NCBI GenBank assembly: GCA_946061495.1
Contig: CAMGSV010000173.1
Location: 1 to 5,287, forward strand
Length of the DNA stretch: 5,287 bases
DNA from: an uncultured Spirochaetales bacterium
Lineage (GTDB): Bacteria > Spirochaetota > Spirochaetia > Treponematales > Treponemataceae
Direction of reading: 5' to 3'
Part shown: positions 1-5,287 of the stretch, piece by piece
How positions within the stretch are numbered: the stretch's first letter is position 1
Layout of the letters: the number at the start of each line of letters is the position of its first letter
Made by a program: the position numbers and the translations under genes
The notes under the pieces: generated by a model
The model's database searches: none
What the model saw: only the letters and a program-made list of their open reading frames with translations
Told to the model about the DNA's origin: nothing

Positions 1-2319
1 GATATACTCCGAAATTTTCTCTTGTTCAAATATTCATCCATAAACATTACCCAAAATGAAATTTCTACAGTAGTAAATACTATAAAAAATATTTCATCAT
101 CCTTGTACGAAGAAAATAAATCAGTTTTAGAAATCTTACACAAAGGCGTTACTCTCCGTAGAGATGATTCTAGTCAAAAAGATGTTTTGATTCATTTTAT
201 TGATTACGACGAACCAGAAAACAATTTTTTCAATATTGTAAATCAACTTGAAATCCAAGGACGAGAACACAATCGCATCCCAGACGGAATTGTTTATATC
301 AATGGAATACCCTTGGTGGTTTTAGAATTTAAATCCGCCATAAAAGAAAACACAACTATCGAAGACGCCTACAAGCAATTAACTGTTCGTTATCGTCGTG
401 ATATTCCAGAGCTTTTCAAATATAACGCTTTTGTTGTAATCAGCGACGGGATAAACAATAAAATGGGTTCTGTTTTTAGTCCTTATGAGTTTTTTTATGC
501 TTGGCGAAAAGTTGAAAGTACAGACAAAGACAGTGACGGAATAAGTTCACTTATTACAATGGTAAAAGGCTTGTTCCGTAAAGACAGACTTCTTGCTGTT
601 ATAAAAGATTTTGTTTACTTTCCGGACTCAAGCAACAAGGAAACAAAGATTATCTGCCGTTATCCTCAGTATTTTGCAGCAGAATCTTTGTATAAAAGTA
701 TTGGTTCTGCAATCCGTCCCAAAGGAAACGGAAAGGGTGGCATTTACTTTGGAGCAACAGGCTGTGGCAAAAGCTATACAATGGTTTTCTTGAGCCGTCT
801 GCTTATGAGGTCTCAGGAACTTTCAAGCCCTACAATTATTGTTATCACAGACCGTACAGACCTGGACGACCAGCTTAGCAAAATCTTTTTGGAAAGCAAA
901 ACCTATATTGGTGATGAAACGGTTGAATGTATTGAAAGCCGAGCGTTATTAAAAACAAAACTTGAAGGACGAAAAAGCGGAGGTGTATTTCTTACTACAA
1001 TCCAGAAATTCTGTGAGGATATAAAGCTGCTTTCTGAGCGTCCAAATATCATCTGCATAAGTGATGAGGCTCACCGAAGTCAAAATAACCTAGAAGAAAA
1101 AACGTTAATTACAGATAAAGGCGTAGAGCATAAATACGGATTTGCAAAGTATCTGCATGATTCACTTCCGAATGCAACGTATGTTGGCTTTACTGGCACT
1201 CCAATTGATGAAATGGCCCAGGTTTTTGGTGATATTGTTGAAGCCTACACAATGAAAGAATCTGTAGCCGATGGAATTACGGTAAATCTTGTGTATGAAG
1301 GACGAGCTGCCAAGGTAATTCTTGACCAGAAAAAAGTTCGTGAGATTGAAGAATACTACAAACAGTGCGAGGACGAAGGTGCAAACGAGGCACAGATTGC
1401 AGCGAGTAAAAAGGCAGTTGCAAACCTTGATGCAATTATTGGTGATGATGATGTAGTTGCAGCTGTAGCACAGGACTTCATTGACCATTATGAAACCCGA
1501 GTTCGAGAAGGAGCAACTGTTGAAGGCAAAGCAATGTTTGTCTGCTCAAATCGTGAGATTGCCTATAAGCTCTGGCAGAAGATTGTAGAACTACGCCCTG
1601 AATGGAATGAGAAAAAAGATTTTGACGATAAAGATTTTAAACCTATAGAAAAAATCAAAATGGTAATGACCGAGAACAAGGCAAAAGATACAAAAGGTTT
1701 ATTTGAACTTCTCAGGAATAGTGATTACCGAAAGGAACTTGACCGCCAGTTTAAGAACATAAAATCAAACTTTAAGATTGCAATTGTTGTTGATATGTGG
1801 ATTACAGGTTTTGACGTTCCATCACTCGACACAATCTACATCTATAAGCCACTTCAAAAGCATACTTTGATTCAGACAATCAGCCGTGTAAACCGCACTT
1901 ATAAAGGAAAAGACAAAGGATTGATTGTTGACTATATCGGTATCAAGCGTGCAATGAACGAAGCATTGAACAAATATACTGGTGATGAAAACGAAGAGTT
2001 TGAAGATACCGACAAGGCTGTTGTTATTGTAAAAGACCAGATAAGTGTTATGGATGCAATGTTCAATGAATTCAATGCTTCTGATTATTATAACGGGAGC
2101 CCTCTTAAACAGCTCGAATGTTTGAATCGTGCAGTTGAGTTTGTGCAGACCACGGAAGAACTTGAGAAGAGATTTATGGAAGCTGTCCGCAGAATGAAAA
2201 GAGCTTTTAATCTTTGTTCTTCAAGTGAAAAAATCACTAAGAGTGAAAAAGATAAACTCAACTTTTTATGTTGCAATTCGTTCTGTATTGTTCAAACTTA
2301 CAAAAGGCGATGCTCCTGA
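1..2319 (+). CDS. hsdR: Type I restriction enzyme R subunit (HsdR), N-terminal and motor part; 5'-partial and frameshifted
   Basis: HsdR is the ATP-dependent translocase and endonuclease subunit of type I restriction complexes, acting with HsdM and HsdS. The frame is open from base 1, so the true start is to the left; the TTG at 22 is only an alternative start codon inside the gene. Residues are numbered from the first codon in the window. The HSDR_N nuclease domain shows the PD-(D/E)xK residues D95, E109 and K111 (in LEFKSA). The superfamily 2 motor follows: Walker A GATGCGKS at 251-258, TDRTDLDDQ near 283, DEAH box at 355-358, GFTGTP at 396-401, DMWITGFDVP near 598-607, and QTISRVNR at 625-632. 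All catalytic motifs look intact. After about residue 755 (base 2263) the frame shifts, leaving about 17 foreign residues before TGA at 2317-2319. The family's C-terminal domain continues in the next frame to 2998. The identification is firm. No hsdM or hsdS is visible. Confidence 0.95.
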   Translation, partial: DILRNFLLFKYSSINITQNEISTVVNTIKNISSSLYEENKSVLEILHKGVTLRRDDSSQKDVLIHFIDYDEPENNFFNIVNQLEIQGREHNRIPDGIVYINGIPLVVLEFKSAIKENTTIEDAYKQLTVRYRRDIPELFKYNAFVVISDGINNKMGSVFSPYEFFYAWRKVESTDKDSDGISSLITMVKGLFRKDRLLAVIKDFVYFPDSSNKETKIICRYPQYFAAESLYKSIGSAIRPKGNGKGGIYFGATGCGKSYTMVFLSRLLMRSQELSSPTIIVITDRTDLDDQLSKIFLESKTYIGDETVECIESRALLKTKLEGRKSGGVFLTTIQKFCEDIKLLSERPNIICISDEAHRSQNNLEEKTLITDKGVEHKYGFAKYLHDSLPNATYVGFTGTPIDEMAQVFGDIVEAYTMKESVADGITVNLVYEGRAAKVILDQKKVREIEEYYKQCEDEGANEAQIAASKKAVANLDAIIGDDDVVAAVAQDFIDHYETRVREGATVEGKAMFVCSNREIAYKLWQKIVELRPEWNEKKDFDDKDFKPIEKIKMVMTENKAKDTKGLFELLRNSDYRKELDRQFKNIKSNFKIAIVVDMWITGFDVPSLDTIYIYKPLQKHTLIQTISRVNRTYKGKDKGLIVDYIGIKRAMNEALNKYTGDENEEFEDTDKAVVIVKDQISVMDAMFNEFNASDYYNGSPLKQLECLNRAVEFVQTTEELEKRFMEAVRRMKRAFNLCSSSEKITKSEKDKLNFLCCNSFCIVQTYKRRCS

Positions 2320-2998
2320 TATTACAACAATGAATCATCATGTAGCTCAGATGATTAATGAAGCAATCAAATCTGACGGTGTAGAAGAATTATTTCAGGT
2401 TGGAAAGAATATTAATTTTGACTTGTTCAGCCCTGAGTATCTTGAAAAGATTAATTCAATTACACTACCTAATACAAAAATCAAAATTCTTCAGCAGCTT
2501 TTGCAACAAGTCATTGCAGATTACAAAAAGACGAACAAGATTAAAGCCATGGAATTTTCTGAGCGAATGAAGAAACTTGTTGAAGCATATAACAACCGCC
2601 ATATTGATGATTTTACAACTCAGGTTCTTGATGAAGTTACAAAGCAGTTGAATGATTTGCTCAATGATATAAAAGTTGATAAAGAAAAATTCAAGGCACT
2701 AGGAATCAGTTTTGAAGAAAAAGCGTTCTACGATATTCTGGTAAGTTGTGCCAAAAAATTCCATTTTGAAGGCAAAATCTCTAACGGCAAAATGAAAGAC
2801 CTTGCAAAGAAAGTAAAGGCTCTTGTTGATGATAAAACCCGTTACACAGACTGGGATCAGAGAATCGATGTTAAGGCCGAAATGGAAGCAGACCTTATGA
2901 TTCTACTTGATGAAAACGGATATCCGCCAGAACCATTTGATGAAGTGTATGCTGAAGTGTTTGAGCAGGCCGAGAACTTTAAGAAATATGCGAACTAA
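2225..2998 (+). pseudogene. hsdR: HsdR C-terminal fragment (DUF3387-like helical domain), displaced by frameshift
   Basis: This is the remainder of the preceding hsdR gene, read in the +1 frame. Homologous sequence resumes at about 2264, where NFYVAIRS follows the upstream KDKL, and runs through KLTKGDAPD, LPNTKIKILQQLL, ISFEEKAFYDIL, TDWDQRIDVKAE and ENGYPPEPFDEVY to TAA at 2996-2998. These are hallmarks of the HsdR C-terminal domain (DUF3387), which is largely helical; the equivalent region in studied HsdR proteins helps dock onto the methyltransferase core. The GTG at 2225 lies before the homologous segment and is not a credible start. The first in-frame ATG is at 2330 (MNHHVAQM), and I see no strong Shine-Dalgarno before it. 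Joined in frame, the visible HsdR would be about 998 residues plus a missing N terminus, which fits the usual length of roughly 1000-1100. Separate translation is unlikely, so the gene is probably inactive unless the extra base is a sequencing error. Confidence 0.88.
2263..2267 (+). other. Frameshift site: T5 run in hsdR
   Basis: Upstream codons read ...CTC AAC TTT TTA TGT. Removing one T from this five-T run gives AAC TTT TAT GTT GCA ATT, that is NFYVAI, which matches what the HsdR family has here. One extra base in the run therefore explains the break. A real one-base insertion or a homopolymer sequencing error are the two plausible causes. Confidence 0.85.
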
Positions 2999-3137
2999 AT
3001 CTTTAGTTTGATATATTCAACCTTATTCCACGTTTCAGGCCCCCGAAACTATACCCGAACCTTATTCTACGTTTCGGGCCCCGGAACTATACCCGAACCT
3101 TATTCCACGTTTCGGGCCCCGAAACTGGACTCGAGCC
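2999..3137. other. Convergent intergenic region between hsdR and yicC
   Basis: These 139 bases separate the 3' ends of two convergent genes and carry no plausible coding sequence. The first 22 bases are AT-rich and resemble the hsdR side. The rest is the GC-rich tandem repeat array. The base-composition break of the window falls here. No promoter, integrase site or transposon end was recognised. Confidence 0.8.
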
Positions 3138-3156
3138 TTATTCTACGTTTCGGGCC
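3021..3156. repeat. Tandem palindromic repeat array, about 3.5 units of 38-39 bases
   Basis: The units are 3021-3059 (39 bases), 3060-3097 (38), 3098-3135 (38) and a partial unit at 3136-3156 (21). Each begins CCTTATTCYACGTTTCRGGC. The first two end with ACTATACCCGAA, while the third ends with ACTGGACTCGAG. The third base after TTATT alternates from unit to unit (CCAC, CTAC, CCAC, CTAC). A near-perfect palindrome lies in each full unit at 3032-3049, 3071-3087 and 3109-3125; the last reads GTTTCGGG, C, CCCGAAAC. The partial unit overlaps the final codons of yicC. There are no unique spacers. The unit may belong to a dispersed intergenic repeat family of the host, which needs the full genome to confirm. 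Confidence 0.93.
3118..3154 (-). terminator. Possible stem-loop terminator overlapping the yicC stop codon
   Basis: On the minus strand CCCGAAAC (3154-3147) inside the yicC coding end is a perfect 8-base complement of GTTTCGGG (3125-3118). The 21-base loop between them contains the yicC stop codon. The same pairing recurs in the next two units, 3080-3116 (one mismatch) and 3042-3078 (perfect). The arms can alternatively pair across unit boundaries as tight hairpins. No U-rich tract follows, so this is not a classical intrinsic terminator; placement between convergent genes is the main support. Confidence 0.35.
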
Positions 3157-4016
3157 TGTTCCCTGATATTTTCCAAGGCATCCTTGGCGGTAATGACCAT
3201 GGCTCCCACTTCCGTAAATTGATTCTTGGAGCCGATGGTGTTTATCTCCCGGTTGATTTCCTGGCAGATGAAGTCTATCTTGCGGCCGGGGGTGGGGTTT
3301 TCCGCCAGCTCCCTTTTCAGGGCGGCCAGATGGCTTTTCAGGCGGACAATCTCCTCGTTGATGGTGTACTTCACCAGCAGGGCCGCCACCTCGGTAAGCA
3401 CCCGCTGCTGGTCGTAGCCCTCCCCTAGGAATTCCTGGAAGCGGCGCTGGAGGTTCTCCTTGAAGGCGGCCTCCATCTGGGGCTGCCACTGGGTGAAGAA
3501 GCTGGCGGCTCCCTCCAGCAGCGCAAGCTTTTCCCGCAGGTCCACCAGCAGGTTCTGTCCCTCACGGTGGCGGTCCGCCAAAAACTGCTCCATGGCCGCA
3601 TTGAACACCGGCTCCAGCCGCCCACGGTACGCCTCCAGATCCATTTCACGGTGGGCCACCAGCACCCCCTCCTGCTGGACAATCAGGGGAAGCAGCTGTT
3701 CCTGGCCTCCCCCGTGCGGCACACCCATTATCCGGGCAATCTCTTCCATGGCGGCGGCATAGGAACGCACAGCCTCCCGGTTCACCAGCACCTTGGTGGC
3801 AGGCTCCTCCTCCCGCAGGCGGACATACACGTCCACCTTTCCACGCACCACTGCGGCGCTCACCTGCTCCCGCAGGAAACCTTCCAGCCGAGAAAGGCTT
3901 GCAGGAAGGTTCACCGTCAGGTCAAGGTAGCGGGAATTGTAGGACTTGATTTCCACCGAAAGGAAGATTCCCTCCGCCACCAGCTCCTGGTATCCATATC
4001 CTGTCATGCTGTTCAT
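3138..4016 (-). CDS. yicC: YicC/YloC family protein, putative endoribonuclease
   Basis: This is a 292-residue protein, the normal size for the family, complete from ATG (4016-4014) to TAA (3140-3138). The family signature MTGYG appears at residues 4-8, followed by EIKSYNSRYLDL at 22-33 and RGKVDVYVR at 58-66, typical of the YicC-like N-terminal domain. REGQNLL lies at 151-157. The C-terminal DUF1732 domain carries EEIVRLKSHL (221-230), GRKIDFICQEINREINTIGSK (244-264) and the terminal REQARNVE. Family members in Bacillus (YloC) and E. coli have been reported to be endoribonucleases or to promote small-RNA decay; that role is carried over by homology only. The start is chosen because AGGAG lies 6 bases upstream and the MxSMTGYG beginning is conserved. 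The gene follows murC by 44 bases and is probably co-transcribed with it. Oddly, its last codons are one copy of the adjacent tandem repeat. Confidence 0.93.
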   Translation of the reverse strand: MNSMTGYGYQELVAEGIFLSVEIKSYNSRYLDLTVNLPASLSRLEGFLREQVSAAVVRGKVDVYVRLREEEPATKVLVNREAVRSYAAAMEEIARIMGVPHGGGQEQLLPLIVQQEGVLVAHREMDLEAYRGRLEPVFNAAMEQFLADRHREGQNLLVDLREKLALLEGAASFFTQWQPQMEAAFKENLQRRFQEFLGEGYDQQRVLTEVAALLVKYTINEEIVRLKSHLAALKRELAENPTPGRKIDFICQEINREINTIGSKNQFTEVGAMVITAKDALENIREQARNVE

Positions 4017-4022
4017 CTTGTT

Positions 4023-4027
4023 CTCCT
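4023..4027 (-). promoter_or_regulatory. Ribosome binding site of yicC
   Basis: The minus strand reads AGGAGAACAAGATG, placing AGGAG six bases before the ATG at 4016-4014. This favours that start over the second in-frame ATG three codons later. Confidence 0.75.
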
Positions 4028-4060
4028 GATAATCATCTGGTTCATGAAACCATCCCTCCG

Positions 4061-5287
4061 TCAGCCACCAAGCCTACGCCACAACTCCCGGCCCAGCTTC
4101 CAGTTGTCCCCCGCACCCATGGTCACAAAGACAATGCCACGGGGGAAGCGCTCGTCCCCCTGCGCCAGCTCCCGCTCCAAGTCGTCGGCTGCATCCATGA
4201 CTTCCTCGTAGTAGCGGACATTGTCATGATGGCGGCAGGTGACCTGGTACAGGGTGGTGCCGTCCACCCCTGAGCTGGAGGCATCCTCCCGGGCGGAGCC
4301 ATAAATCTTGTGGAGCACCACCTGGTGGGCGGCTCCGAAGGAGGCGGCGAATTCCTCCAGCAGGGCGGCGGTGCGGGTGTAGGTGTGGGACATGAAGTCC
4401 ACCACCAGCTTGTAGCCGGGATAAAAGCTGCGGTAGCCCTCCAGCGTCGTCTTGATGGCGGTGGGATGGTGGCCGTAGTCGTCCAGAATCACCAGCTTGT
4501 CCCGCCGCCCGACGAGCTCGCTGCGCCGCTTTCCTCCACGGAAGGCGGCAAGTCCCCGGGAAATGCTCTCCGCCAGCGCAGCGTCGCCAGTACCGAGCCC
4601 CCTTCCCGCCTCCCGCAGCAGCTCCACCGACAGGGCAATGGCGGCGGCGGCGTTCAGCACCAAGTGACGGCCCGGCACCTGGAGGAAAAAGGGATGGCTC
4701 CCAAACCCCGCAAGATAGAAGCACTGCCGCCCCTCCTCCACCGGACCGAAGGTGAGCTTGTAGTCACCCTGGGCAGCCTCGCCGTAGGGCAGAAGTTCCA
4801 CGTCAGGGCGACGGGCAGCCACCAGGGATGCGGCTTCCACCGCTCCTGCATCGTCGGCACAATAGATCAGCTGGCCTCCCTCAGGCAGCAGACACCCATA
4901 GTCCACAAAGGCGCTGAGGATGTCCTCGTAGGTGGGGAAATAGTCCTGGTGGTCGCTCTCCACGCTGGTGAGGATGATTTTCCGGGGATGGAAGTCCATG
5001 AAGTGCCGCTGGTACTCGCAGGTCTCCGCCACAAAGAAGTCCTGGCCCAGACTCAGAGTGCAGCTGCCCTCCCCTGCACCGCCAAAGCTGGAAATGAGGC
5101 TTCCCGCCAGCACCTGTACCGGCAGGCGGAGCTGGGCAAGGATGGTTCCCGTGAGGCCCGTGGTGGTGGTCTTGCCGTGGACTCCCGCAATGCCGCAGCT
5201 GTAGGCGTGGGCGGAAAGCTGTCCCAAAGCCTGGGAATAGAGCAGGCAGGGAACGCCTCGGCGGCGGGCCTCCTGCAGCTCGCAGTT
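4061..5287 (-). CDS. murC: UDP-N-acetylmuramate--L-alanine ligase (MurC), 5'-partial
   Basis: MurC is the cytoplasmic ATP-dependent ligase that joins L-alanine to UDP-N-acetylmuramate, the first amino acid step of peptidoglycan precursor synthesis. The frame is open through the right edge (it begins NCELQEARRRGVP), so the N-terminal nucleotide-binding part, probably 70-90 residues with the GxGG motif, is outside; the TTG at 5227-5225 is internal. Residues are numbered from the first visible codon, and 408 are present. The ATP-binding loop GVHGKTTTT is at 35-43, ETCEYQRHF at 88-96, SDHQDYF at 111-117 with a likely metal-ligand histidine, the Mur HxxxN signature at 208-212, DDYGHHP at 269-275, SHTYTRT at 300-306 and TMGAGDNW at 389-396. 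DDYGHHP and the late MGAGD favour MurC over MurD, MurE or MurF. Mpl is a close relative, but the tail and length fit MurC better. TGA at 4063-4061 ends the gene, 44 bases before yicC. Confidence 0.92.
   Translation of the reverse strand, partial: NCELQEARRRGVPCLLYSQALGQLSAHAYSCGIAGVHGKTTTTGLTGTILAQLRLPVQVLAGSLISSFGGAGEGSCTLSLGQDFFVAETCEYQRHFMDFHPRKIILTSVESDHQDYFPTYEDILSAFVDYGCLLPEGGQLIYCADDAGAVEAASLVAARRPDVELLPYGEAAQGDYKLTFGPVEEGRQCFYLAGFGSHPFFLQVPGRHLVLNAAAAIALSVELLREAGRGLGTGDAALAESISRGLAAFRGGKRRSELVGRRDKLVILDDYGHHPTAIKTTLEGYRSFYPGYKLVVDFMSHTYTRTAALLEEFAASFGAAHQVVLHKIYGSAREDASSSGVDGTTLYQVTCRHHDNVRYYEEVMDAADDLERELAQGDERFPRGIVFVTMGAGDNWKLGRELWRRLGG

Noticed and set aside
1162..1488. 108-codon minus-strand frame inside hsdR
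   Set aside because: It lies entirely opposite a strongly conserved coding region and its product resembles no family I recognise.
2255..2275. Programmed ribosomal frameshift in hsdR
   Set aside because: The required shift is +1, the C UUU UUA context is not a proper -1 slippery heptamer, no stop codon or stimulatory structure sits right there, and HsdR is not known to use recoding.
3032..3125. Integron attC recombination sites
   Set aside because: The palindrome arms (GTTTCGG) do not fit the GTTRRRY core, and no cassette or integrase is visible.
3021..3156. CRISPR array
   Set aside because: Units are contiguous with no variable spacers, and no cas genes are present.
4041..4053. Small inverted repeat GGTT/AACC between murC and yicC as a terminator
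   Set aside because: The stem is only four base pairs with no U tract and would interrupt a likely operon.
3567..4211. 214-codon plus-strand frame opposite yicC and murC
   Set aside because: High G+C leaves long open frames on the opposite strand; the product is low in recognisable motifs and overlaps two firmly identified genes.

Overview
The window holds two unrelated blocks that converge on a short repeat-filled junction. The left block (1-2998, + strand) is AT-rich. It encodes a type I restriction endonuclease subunit (HsdR) that is cut off at the left edge and broken by a one-base frameshift. The right block (3138-5287, - strand) is GC-rich. It encodes the housekeeping genes murC (cut off at the right edge) and yicC, in the order murC then yicC, 44 bases apart and probably co-transcribed.

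Composition changes abruptly at about 3000. Two rows counted by hand give 33% G+C at 1741-1800 and 73% at 4321-4380. The simplest reading is a bacterial chromosome whose GC-rich backbone has received a restriction-modification island next to the murC-yicC operon. A chimeric contig cannot be excluded from the sequence alone. The style of the MurC and YicC proteins recalls Treponema-like spirochaetes, but this is an impression from memory and was not tested. Partner genes hsdM and hsdS are not in the window; if the system is complete they lie to the left.

Between the convergent genes (2999-3137) sit three full tandem units of 38-39 bases plus a partial fourth (3021-3156). Each unit contains a near-perfect palindrome centred on GGGCCCC. 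The outermost partial copy is the last six codons of yicC, including its stop, so the repeat and the gene end share the same DNA. The paired arms can fold either as short hairpins across unit boundaries or as 8-bp stems closing loops of about 21 bases. This array is the least explained part of the window and may serve as a terminator, a dispersed intergenic repeat, or both.

Functionally, HsdR would be the ATP-driven translocase and nuclease of a type I system, here probably inactive. MurC adds L-alanine to UDP-N-acetylmuramate in the cytoplasm for peptidoglycan synthesis, and YicC belongs to a family with reported endoribonuclease or RNA-decay activity. No tRNA, rRNA, CRISPR array, transposase or integrase was seen.
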